Positions 24,712 through 31,400 of a stretch of 49,500 nt of DNA are shown one piece after another (position 1 is the first letter of the stretch; each line of letters opens with the position of its first letter). A program made the translations under genes and the position numbers. The notes under the pieces were generated by a model. The model had not been told where the DNA came from. It was given only the letters and a program-made list of their open reading frames with translations, and ran no database searches. The DNA comes from CAYUUR01 sp964510235 (lineage in GTDB: Bacteria > Patescibacteriota > Saccharimonadia > Saccharimonadales > CAYUUR01), in contig CAZEBF010000003.1 of NCBI GenBank assembly GCA_964510235.1, positions 1-49,500 of the forward strand, read 5' to 3'.

Positions 24712-24784
24712 AACAAAGAGTCCGCCAAGTGCGGGCTTTTTGTTTGGCAGTGGCCGTGAAGCAAACTCGATCGCCCGATAGGGC
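24695..24784 (+). repeat. 90-bp direct repeat, copy 2
   Basis: Identical to 24545-24634. It ends 3 bp from the stop codon of the convergent gene at 24788, so the left half of a third hairpin is left without its partner. The terminator inside it can also end the tRNA-Gly transcript. Confidence 0.93.
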
Positions 24785-24787
24785 TAA

Positions 24788-26161
24788 TTAGTCAGTCGCT
24801 ACGCCAAAGATTGTGGTGTTGGCATCGCCCTGCAAAATACTGGTTGATTTCTTTGTAGCCACATCGTAGTTGAACAGGCTGTAATTGTTAAACTCTCCTG
24901 TGCTGGTTATGACGTACTTCTCGCTGACGAAGTAGACATCTAGGATTGGCTGGTCTGACTCAAAGAATACTAAGCCTTCGTTGTCGCGAACTAATGAAAG
25001 TTGCTTGTCTTCAACGTAATATGGTGTGTTTATGCCGGCCGCAAAACCTGTAAGAAAACTCCTGTAGCGAGTCGTTCCATTGGTATTCTTCTCGCCTGCT
25101 TTGCCAATAGTGCTTACTGTGGTCGATTTGTTGTCTTTGACAGAAAATACGCTGACGTTATAGGGAGCTTTAAGGGCAACACCTGGTCCCTCGGTGGCCG
25201 TATCAATAACTCCCGTTACATAGATCAATTGTGAGGTATCTGCTGATGAAGCAATTGAGGCAAATGTATCGGGGTCAACGTCCTGGAGTATACGAGTTTT
25301 TTTGCTAGTTGCCGTATCAAGAACAAATGGAGTGAACGTTAGACCGTCGCTGTTTAGCTTTGCGTATGACTGAAAGATTGCACGGTTGTTCTTGCTAGAC
25401 CAGCCAAGCAGAATAATACCTGGCTCATCGTTTGTAAAAACAACTTTCTTATTCTCGCCGTTAAAATCTACGCTGGTTAACTCATTCTTAGTGGCATCGG
25501 TTCCGACTACAGCAAATAATACGCCCGTCTGATCGTTATCGATAACCATGTCAGTGATCTGTGCACCTGCTGCACCTTCGTAGACTTTTTTATAAGTAGT
25601 ACCGTGGTCAATACTTGCATATACAGTGGCGTCATCAACGAAAGCCACCTTTGCGCCCGTTGTGTCTGATGCAACAATGGCTGCGTCACGTGTCAGCTTC
25701 TGAATCTCGGTGCGCTCACCACCAGCTGCAGGCCGTGTAAACAGGGCAACTGGATCCGATGACTTAGCACGGAAGGCATATGCAATGGTCTTGGGTTCGT
25801 AGGTAGGTGCTTCAACGGCTTGTTCTGGTGCGACTTGCTGAACTGCAGGTTCGTCTGAACTTTGCGACATAAAGAACCAGGCGCCCACGGCTGCTCCAAC
25901 CAACACCAGTACAATCAGTATAACTGCTAATGGTTTTTTGCTTTTAGGCTGCTTAACTGGCAAAGCTTGTGGTGCGGGTGAGGTGTGGTCGAGTTCCATG
26001 TTCTGGTTAGCAGACTGGAAGACATCATCCTCGGTCTTTAAAGGCACTACTGGATTAACTGGTTCCGCCGGAACGGCAGTATCTGGTACGGGCGTTTGCT
26101 CTACATCTAGGTTTGTTGGGTCGTTGTCTTTGTTTTCTGGGTTTGGTGCTTGTGGGTCCAT
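24788..26161 (-). CDS. Membrane-anchored beta-propeller (TolB-like) protein
   Basis: 457 residues. Acidic, Pro-rich cytoplasmic N-terminus (about 1-75), one transmembrane helix at about 78-97 (KPLAVILIVLVLVGAAVGAW), then an exported domain built from repeated strands such as YAFRAKSSDPVALFTRPAAG and LLGWSSKNNRAIFQSY, which resemble TolB/DPP-type propeller blades. Function unknown. GGAAA upstream is a weak ribosome binding site. The stop adjoins the tRNA-Gly repeat. Confidence 0.75.
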   Translation of the reverse strand: MDPQAPNPENKDNDPTNLDVEQTPVPDTAVPAEPVNPVVPLKTEDDVFQSANQNMELDHTSPAPQALPVKQPKSKKPLAVILIVLVLVGAAVGAWFFMSQSSDEPAVQQVAPEQAVEAPTYEPKTIAYAFRAKSSDPVALFTRPAAGGERTEIQKLTRDAAIVASDTTGAKVAFVDDATVYASIDHGTTYKKVYEGAAGAQITDMVIDNDQTGVLFAVVGTDATKNELTSVDFNGENKKVVFTNDEPGIILLGWSSKNNRAIFQSYAKLNSDGLTFTPFVLDTATSKKTRILQDVDPDTFASIASSADTSQLIYVTGVIDTATEGPGVALKAPYNVSVFSVKDNKSTTVSTIGKAGEKNTNGTTRYRSFLTGFAAGINTPYYVEDKQLSLVRDNEGLVFFESDQPILDVYFVSEKYVITSTGEFNNYSLFNYDVATKKSTSILQGDANTTIFGVATD

Positions 26162-26234
26162 AATTAAGGTTTCCTTTTATGCTTAGTAGTATAGGAATAG
26201 AACCTCTGTTTTGCAAGAAGTACGCTAGAGAAGG

Positions 26235-26240
26235 TATACT
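26235..26240 (+). promoter_or_regulatory. -10 element (TATACT) probably for tRNA-Arg(TCT)
   Basis: TATACT lies about 100 nt upstream of the tRNA; the leader 26247-26341 contains the hairpin AAAAATGTGC-GA-GCACTTTTT just before the tRNA, similar in kind to the one before tRNA-Pro. No ORF with start signals is seen here. Confidence 0.45.
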
Positions 26241-26341
26241 ATGACAGTTCGTGAAGGTACGCCCCGGTCTTTTCGTCTAAAGCCAAAAAGGGCGGAGTCT
26301 CTTCAGAACAAAAATGTGCGAGCACTTTTTGCTCCTCATCG

Positions 26342-26418
26342 GCCCCGGTAGCTCAGCTGGATAGAGCAGGAGACTTCTAAGCTCAAGGTCGTAGGTTCGA
26401 GTCCTACCCGGGGCACCA
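26342..26418 (+). tRNA. tRNA-Arg (TCT)
   Basis: Acceptor GCCCCGG pairs with CCGGGGC, CCA encoded. D-arm GCTC/GAGC, anticodon loop CTTCTAA gives TCT, T-arm GTAGG-TTCGAGT-CCTAC. The anticodon stem GGAGA/GCTCA has only three central pairs, which is unusual for a functional tRNA. Confidence 0.9.
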
Positions 26419-26452
26419 GCATATAACTTTGGCTTAATGCCGGAGTTATATG
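26415..26452 (+). repeat. Hairpin after tRNA-Arg(TCT), not followed by T-run
   Basis: CAGCATATAACT and AGTTATATGCTG are perfect complements with an inner TTGGC/GCCGG. It starts in the tRNA CCA like the terminators of the other tRNAs, but GATCC follows instead of a T-run, so it should not terminate. Confidence 0.8.
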
Positions 26453-26568
26453 CTGATCCAGGCTGGATACGAACCGTGCGGCGCAGCCGAGGTTCGGTCG
26501 TCCAAGCCACGCACAGGAATTTATTCCGAGCATGGCTGCAGACGTGCATTATCCTACCCGGGGCACCA
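26419..26568 (+). repeat. tRNA-linked module, type A, after tRNA-Arg(TCT)
   Basis: CGAACC...GGTTCG inverted repeat, T-arm copy GGTTCG (26491-26496), 55-nt insert (26497-26551) with CACGCACAG, GAAT-TT-ATTC and CGAGCATG inside AGCCA/TGGCT, then TCCTACCCGGGGCACCA (26552-26568) identical to the tRNA 3' end. Here the true terminator comes after the module. Confidence 0.86.
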
Positions 26569-26575
26569 AGCTACA

Positions 26576-26604
26576 AGTCGAGTAATATGCTCGGCTTTTT
26601 GTTT
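26576..26604 (+). terminator. Intrinsic terminator after the duplicated tRNA-Arg 3' end
   Basis: GTCGAG-TAATATG-CTCGGC stem followed by TTTTTGTTT. It lies 8 bp after the duplicated CCA, the place where the other tRNA terminators sit relative to the real CCA. Confidence 0.8.
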
Positions 26605-26697
26605 CACATATCTAATATATTGAATCGGCTGTCATAACTTGAGATGTTAAAGCCCGTATGTTTGTTAAAAGGTTCTAGAATCAACTATGATAGGTGC

Positions 26698-27303
26698 ATG
26701 GAGCGCTTAGCAGCATTGAGCAAACAAAGTATCGCCGGACTAGTCTTATTTCTTGCTGGTACTGTGGCGCTGATGGGTATAATAACAGCAGAAGCGTACT
26801 ATCCGACTGTATACAGCACGGCCACAAACGAAATCAGTGACTTGGGCTCAACTCGGCCACCAAATCCGGTTATCTATCAGCCATCGGCGACGATTTTTAA
26901 TCTGACGATGATAACAGCCGGGATACTAATATTGACCGGTGTGTACTTTTTATTCCGAGCAGGCACAAAGAAAGTGCTGCTTGTACCACTGGGCTTATTC
27001 GGAATGGGGATTATTGGTGTTGGGTTATTTCCGGGAAACACGACGCCACATGCCTACTTTGCTTTGATCACGTTTGTGTCTGGGGGTGTCTCAGCGGTTC
27101 TTTCGGCAAAAGTGGTTAATGGCCCCTATAAATTTGCTTCGCTGTTATTGGGTACGGTAGCGCTTGTCGCATTGTTCCTAGCGGGCGTTTTTATTCCTCA
27201 TCTCGGCGACGGCGGCACAGAGCGCTGGATAGCCTACCCAATTACGCTATGGCTAACTGGCTTAGGTGGCTATTACCTGGGCGCTTCAACTTCTGATAGG
27301 TAA
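26698..27303 (+). CDS. DUF998-family membrane protein
   Basis: 201 residues from the ATG at 26698; TATGAT (26686-26691) is 6 nt upstream, leaderless. About six transmembrane helices. The pattern TNEISDLGSTRPPNPVIYQP between helices 1 and 2 and GLFPGNTTPHAYFALITFVS match DUF998 proteins of unknown function. Confidence 0.8.
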   Translation: MERLAALSKQSIAGLVLFLAGTVALMGIITAEAYYPTVYSTATNEISDLGSTRPPNPVIYQPSATIFNLTMITAGILILTGVYFLFRAGTKKVLLVPLGLFGMGIIGVGLFPGNTTPHAYFALITFVSGGVSAVLSAKVVNGPYKFASLLLGTVALVALFLAGVFIPHLGDGGTERWIAYPITLWLTGLGGYYLGASTSDR

Positions 27304-27308
27304 TGTAA

Positions 27309-28055
27309 CTAGATCAGCTCAGGATGCTCGTCGGACAAAAGTGTTCGCAAATGGCGACGGCCAGCCGGGCCAATGCCTTTAACTCCAGTCGTCACAGCCT
27401 CTTGGTATATTTTTAGTACGACACTGTCAGAAATAACAGCTTGCCCAATTGCGCGTCGCCGTGCCGACCTTTCGCTTGCGTAATACACCTGATCCATCGT
27501 GATAGTTGGTCTGACAAACTCCTTTGGATGAGTGATGATATCTGGTCGTGTACGCGATATGAGCACACGCCAAATTGGCCGAGCCAAGCCAACGCATGCG
27601 TTCCATTCATGTTCTTGTGGTGTGTCTGTCCAATGCCGAGGAACTTCTGTAATAGTCTTGCCTCGGTCAGCTCGATCTTCTCGAATCACATGACCTAAGT
27701 TACCCAGGTGATAGTACATTGGGTCAAGCAAACGATAGGCCGGACGGTTGCCGGAGATGTTGTCATCGACAATCAGCTTTGGTCTTTCGCCATAGAGCAG
27801 TATTTGAGTCTCAGGACGCATTGTATCTGGTACACCGGCATGAGCAACCATATCCTGCAGTAAATTCCACGAGAGGCGTCGGCGAGGATTTTCTGGGTCA
27901 CGCTGATTATCACCTATGGCAGCAAAACGAAAGGCCGCATCAAATGGCAGGGTACCTTCTTCGATAAGAGACTGGAAAGAATCATAGAGCTCAAGCCCGT
28001 CATACCAATAGCTGCTAAATGGTAATGGTTCGGTGCGTTCTGCTAAGTCCGGCAT
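27309..28055 (-). CDS. Unknown protein with possible C-terminal helix-hairpin-helix
   Basis: 248 residues from the ATG at 28055; TACACT lies 7 nt upstream. No recognised domain in the first 200 residues; many Arg and Trp. The C-terminus VKGIGPAGRRHLRTLLS resembles a helix-hairpin-helix DNA-binding motif (GIGP core), which is suggestive only. Convergent with the DUF998 gene. Confidence 0.65.
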   Translation of the reverse strand: MPDLAERTEPLPFSSYWYDGLELYDSFQSLIEEGTLPFDAAFRFAAIGDNQRDPENPRRRLSWNLLQDMVAHAGVPDTMRPETQILLYGERPKLIVDDNISGNRPAYRLLDPMYYHLGNLGHVIREDRADRGKTITEVPRHWTDTPQEHEWNACVGLARPIWRVLISRTRPDIITHPKEFVRPTITMDQVYYASERSARRRAIGQAVISDSVVLKIYQEAVTTGVKGIGPAGRRHLRTLLSDEHPELI

Positions 28056-28223
28056 GCTATACAGTGTAGCAAACAAGACGCCATGTCAAAACCAGTATAT
28101 AGATTGTCACAGTGGCAGCTTTGCGGTATGGGCGCTTTGATCTATTGCTACGCTTACAAACGAGCTCGCCTCAGTTGGTTACACCACACGATTTAGCGCG
28201 GCAAGTAATGCTATCATATAGGC

Positions 28224-28724
28224 ATGAAAAGGCCCGCACAGTTTCGTGACCCACAACTGGAAACATCCGGTGATGTCATTGGATTTTATCCGCGCGAGTT
28301 CTATATTTTTGATAACTTCTCGTCCTTCCAAGTCGACTACAAAGGGCGACGCTGGCCAACGTCTGAGCACGCATATCAAGCATCACATTTCTTTGAGACT
28401 GCTCCAGAATTAGTAGAAGCAATCTTTGAGACACGTTCGGCACATGATGCATATAAGATTGCAAAAGCGAATGCTGATAAGGCACCAAAGAACTGGGAAG
28501 AAGTAAAGATCGGCGTCATGTATGAAATCTGCAAGCTCAAGTTAACCCAAAATCCGTATGTGCTAGAAAAGCTATCATTTAGCGGTGATCTCGATATCAT
28601 TGAGGATTCTCCAAAAGACGACTTCTGGGGCTGGGGGCCAAAACGTGATGGTCGTAATGAGCTTGGCAAAATCTGGATGAAGCTGCGTGACGAGCTTAGA
28701 TCAGGCAAACTTGGCATTATGTAA
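28224..28724 (+). CDS. NADAR-family (YbiA-like) N-glycosidase
   Basis: 166 residues. NADAR motifs: FYIFDNFSSFQVDYKGRRWP, TSEHAYQASHF, and C-terminal DDFWGWGPKRDGRNELGKIW. YbiA-type enzymes split N-glycosidic bonds of riboflavin intermediates, and other NADAR proteins remove ADP-ribose from guanine bases; which applies here cannot be told. TATCAT is 6 nt before the ATG; leaderless, single gene. NADAR proteins are also found with mobile elements and ADP-ribosylating toxins, but no toxin gene is next to it. Confidence 0.9.
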   Translation: MKRPAQFRDPQLETSGDVIGFYPREFYIFDNFSSFQVDYKGRRWPTSEHAYQASHFFETAPELVEAIFETRSAHDAYKIAKANADKAPKNWEEVKIGVMYEICKLKLTQNPYVLEKLSFSGDLDIIEDSPKDDFWGWGPKRDGRNELGKIWMKLRDELRSGKLGIM

Positions 28725-28789
28725 AAGGCCTGGTCTGATTGCTAACGGTACGCTTTTAACATAGACGTTGATTGTAGTACTATTTGATC

Positions 28790-29329
28790 ATGACGTTGTT
28801 TCTTGTTGTTGTTTTATTTCTCGGCGTTAGCATTGTAGTGTATATGGCGTTTCTGCATCCCAAAAGTGCTGGCAAGGCCAATCAGGCAGCACATAACCTT
28901 GACGCACTATCTCCGCCTCTTGCCGCCTCGTTCACCTGTGGTTATGCAGATTTTGGCTTCTGCACGCTTACGATAGATTCGTCAGGTGTACGTTGTGAGC
29001 AAGCGGGCAGCACACTTTTTAAACTTGCCTATGATGAGATTACAGAAGTACTTACATCGTACTGGGCCGTACGTTTTGTGACTCCTACGACAAGTTATGC
29101 TATTACTGCGCTGCATAAGCCGCAGACAAATCAACTTACTGGTGTTGCGACTCGGCAAGTGGTCGCGACAGAACCGGCTACGCTCCGAGAGTTTGAACAG
29201 CTATTATCTGCTCATAACGTATCTTTCAAAAGAAAACTTACTCTTCAAAAACATATGGTTGTTGCGCTTGGATGTGGCCTACTGTCGCTACTTTTTTTGA
29301 TCTATCTGGTGTACATGAAGACCCAGTAA
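28790..29329 (+). CDS. Unknown two-helix membrane protein
   Basis: 179 residues from the ATG at 28790, with TACTAT 6 nt upstream; a TTG two codons earlier is less likely. Transmembrane helices at about 3-22 and 155-175; the soluble middle (about 120 residues) resembles a small PH-like or YdbT-like beta-rich domain (YDEITEVLTSYWAVRFVT), which is a guess. Upstream of tRNA-His. Confidence 0.65.
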   Translation: MTLFLVVVLFLGVSIVVYMAFLHPKSAGKANQAAHNLDALSPPLAASFTCGYADFGFCTLTIDSSGVRCEQAGSTLFKLAYDEITEVLTSYWAVRFVTPTTSYAITALHKPQTNQLTGVATRQVVATEPATLREFEQLLSAHNVSFKRKLTLQKHMVVALGCGLLSLLFLIYLVYMKTQ

Positions 29330-29368
29330 TTATCGACTGCCTGTATTGTAAACTAATCCACTCTGATG

Positions 29369-29374
29369 TATAAT
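29369..29374 (+). promoter_or_regulatory. -10 element (TATAAT) of tRNA-His
   Basis: TATAAT followed by CACCTCTGTTAT, then the tRNA about 16 nt later. The downstream bases match the start region of the tRNA-Pro transcript. Confidence 0.6.
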
Positions 29375-29390
29375 CACCTCTGTTATTTAT

Positions 29391-29468
29391 GGCGGGCTTA
29401 GCTCAGTTGGTTAGAGCGCCGGGTTGTGGTTCCGGAGGTCGTGGGTTCAATCCCCATAGCTCGCCCCA
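29391..29468 (+). tRNA. tRNA-His (GTG)
   Basis: G-1 encoded at 29391 opposite C73. Acceptor GCGGGCT pairs with AGCTCGC; anticodon loop TTGTGGT gives GTG; T-arm GTGGG-TTCAATC-CCCAT; CCA encoded. Confidence 0.96.
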
Positions 29469-29508
29469 AGAAAAGACCAGTCCTTCTGGGCTGGTTTTTT
29501 CTTGGGCT
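29466..29508 (+). terminator. Intrinsic terminator of tRNA-His
   Basis: ACCAGTCC-TTCT-GGGCTGGT with TTTTTT; extended by CCCAAGAAAA (from the tRNA CCA) pairing with TTTTCTTGGG. Confidence 0.87.
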
Positions 29509-29649
29509 TGTTTACGAGACTGAACCCACGACTGTCGTGGGTGAGAAATGCCTGGTGGCATTTTGCAAGAAAACCTTCTCATGAAAACTTGTTTTCATTG
29601 ATGAAGTTTTGGGGCCGCGGAACGTGGCCAATCCCCATAGCTCGCCCCA
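29509..29649 (+). repeat. tRNA-linked module, type B, after tRNA-His
   Basis: Inverted T-arm copy TGAACCCACGAC, loop, then GTCGTGGGT (29534-29542, copy of tRNA bases 29438-29446), an 86-nt T-loop insert, then CAATCCCCATAGCTCGCCCCA (29629-29649) identical to the tRNA 3' end. The insert has CAAGAAAACCTTCTC, the hairpin ATGAAAAC-TT-GTTTTCAT and TGATGAAGTTTTGGGG. Confidence 0.85.
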
Positions 29650-29686
29650 AATAAAAATGATCCCAGTTGGGGTCATTATTATTTTC
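29650..29686. terminator. Bidirectional terminator between the tRNA-His module and mraY
   Basis: AATGATCCC-AGTT-GGGGTCATT stem; T-rich on both sides (ATTATTATTTT on plus; ATTTTTATTT on minus). It should end the mraY transcript and may back up tRNA-His. Confidence 0.75.
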
Positions 29687-29708
29687 TAGACATATAACTG
29701 AAGTAACT

Positions 29709-30731
29709 CTAGATATAGCCACCGATAAGGGCGAGGATTACACCAAGCGCAGCACAGACTTGGCCGATAACCCAGAAGCGCATGGTGACTTTTGTTTTGG
29801 GCCAGCCGCTGGCTTCGAAGTGATGGTGGATCGGTGCGGCAATAAATACTTTTCTTTTGAACAGTTTTTTGGACGAGATCTGTATCAGGCTTGAGCCTGC
29901 CTCGGCTACAAAGACAAGTGCAATGAGTGGTAACAAAAAGAGCGTGTCGGTGAGCATGGCAACCACACCAAGTGCTGTGCCAAAACCAAATGAGCCAACA
30001 TCACCCATGATAAAACGTGCTGGTGCAATGTTGAACCATACGTAAGCTAGCAAGGCTCCCACAACCGTCATGCAGAAGCCAGCAATCCCAAAGAGGCCTT
30101 GTAATGCTGCAATCACACCGAATGCTCCAAAAGCACTAACCAATAATCCGCCAGCTAAGCCGTCAACACCATCGCTGATGTTGACAGCGTTACTGGTACT
30201 GACAATTACCAGTACAAATAGCGGGATTAATAGAATGCCGAGTTCTAAAAATCCACCACCTGGCAGTTGGATGGCAGTATAACCAAGCTTGTAATAGAAG
30301 AATACGGCGCCAATCAGTCCGACAACTGATATCATGGCAAACTTAATCGGTGCCCGTAAGCCAGCGACGTTCCCGCCAATACCACGAATATTGATGATGT
30401 CATCAACAAGGCCAACCGCGCCACCACCAAGCAGTGCTGCCAGTGGCAACCAAGTTTGCTGGCGGTCCAAGTTGAACAGGACAGTAGTAAGGGTTATTGC
30501 AATGATTCCAACTAGACCTGCCATCAATGGAATTTGTCGTTTGATACGCAGACTGCTAATGACTTTGAGTTCATCGCCAGTAGTTGAATGGGTGCGTGAG
30601 CGTTTCCAAAGCCGATGCTTATAGGCAAAGTGCGTATAGATTGGCGTAATCAGCATGGCTACTAGAAACGTGAAAACGCTGAGTAGGAGAACGATAGTGT
30701 ATTGTTCGGTATCTTGAGTTGTTGTGACCAT
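29709..30731 (-). CDS. mraY: Phospho-N-acetylmuramoyl-pentapeptide transferase MraY
   Basis: 340 residues from the ATG at 30731. About ten membrane helices. Conserved motifs: GLVDDIINI (Asp-Asp motif), NAVNISDGVDGLAGG (Asn/Asp catalytic region), FMGDVGS-like ARFIMGDVGSFGFG and the His motif AAPIHHHFEASGW. It makes lipid I from UDP-MurNAc-pentapeptide and undecaprenyl phosphate. TATACT (30762-30767, minus strand) lies about 30 nt upstream. Here it is separate from the mur operon but close to murA and murB. Confidence 0.96.
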   Translation of the reverse strand: MVTTTQDTEQYTIVLLLSVFTFLVAMLITPIYTHFAYKHRLWKRSRTHSTTGDELKVISSLRIKRQIPLMAGLVGIIAITLTTVLFNLDRQQTWLPLAALLGGGAVGLVDDIINIRGIGGNVAGLRAPIKFAMISVVGLIGAVFFYYKLGYTAIQLPGGGFLELGILLIPLFVLVIVSTSNAVNISDGVDGLAGGLLVSAFGAFGVIAALQGLFGIAGFCMTVVGALLAYVWFNIAPARFIMGDVGSFGFGTALGVVAMLTDTLFLLPLIALVFVAEAGSSLIQISSKKLFKRKVFIAAPIHHHFEASGWPKTKVTMRFWVIGQVCAALGVILALIGGYI

Positions 30732-30818
30732 AATTTGGAGTGTTTTTGAAAACCTGCGACCAGTATAGCACAGAGAGTTTATGCTTTCGCTCATGACTTG
30801 GTCGTGTAGAATTATGAT

Positions 30819-31400
30819 ATGGAAAAACAACCCAATGTCGCTTTGCTGATAATTGTTCGCGGTCTGCCTGGCAGTGGCAAGACCTACGTCGCTCAACAGT
30901 TGGTACATACGTTCAATAAGGATGAGGTTGTGATGCTCGATCCAGACGAGGTCGACCAGACAAGTCCTGCCTATCTGTCACATGTGGCTCAAGCAACCGT
31001 CGAGGGAGTTGACCCTGCCCTGCACCTGTACCGTTACTTACGCGGGCAAGCCTACCAAGGCATCGCAGACAAAAAAGTCATCATCTGGAACCAGCCATTT
31101 ACAAATCTAGAAATCTTTAACAAGATGATGGCTAATTTGCGCATACAGGCCGATGAACACAATGTACATTTGCAAGTACTTGTGGTTGAAGTTGAAGTCG
31201 ATACTGCAGTAGCTAAAGAGCGAGTCGCAACCCGAAAAGAAGCAGGTGGTCATGGACCTTCACATGTAACCTTCGACCGGTTTGTAAATGACTATCATAG
31301 TTTTGCAGACCATGGCTACACGACTGTTCAGATTGATGGTGCGGCTGATGTCAATTCATCTGTCCAGCAGATTCAAACTGCGATTCGCAACTTGACTTAG
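30819..31400 (+). CDS. P-loop kinase-like ATPase (AAA_33/zeta-like)
   Basis: 193 residues. Walker A is RGLPGSGKTYVAQQL at about 15-29; DPDEVD follows at about 41, as in zeta-toxin/polynucleotide-kinase-like small-molecule kinases; a lid region VAKERVATRKEAGGHG is Arg-rich. Substrate unknown. No antitoxin-like neighbour, so a toxin role is not supported. TAGAAT lies 6 nt before the ATG; leaderless. The stop overlaps that of murA (convergent). Confidence 0.8.
   Translation: MEKQPNVALLIIVRGLPGSGKTYVAQQLVHTFNKDEVVMLDPDEVDQTSPAYLSHVAQATVEGVDPALHLYRYLRGQAYQGIADKKVIIWNQPFTNLEIFNKMMANLRIQADEHNVHLQVLVVEVEVDTAVAKERVATRKEAGGHGPSHVTFDRFVNDYHSFADHGYTTVQIDGAADVNSSVQQIQTAIRNLT

Noticed and set aside
24513..24791. 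Open frames of 83-90 residues on both strands over tRNA-Gly and the 90-bp repeat
   Set aside because: They are translations of the tRNA, terminator and repeat; no start signals, and the peptide repeats only because the DNA does.
30819..31400. Zeta-type toxin of a toxin-antitoxin pair
   Set aside because: The P-loop and DPDE motif fit many small kinases and no antitoxin-like gene is adjacent.
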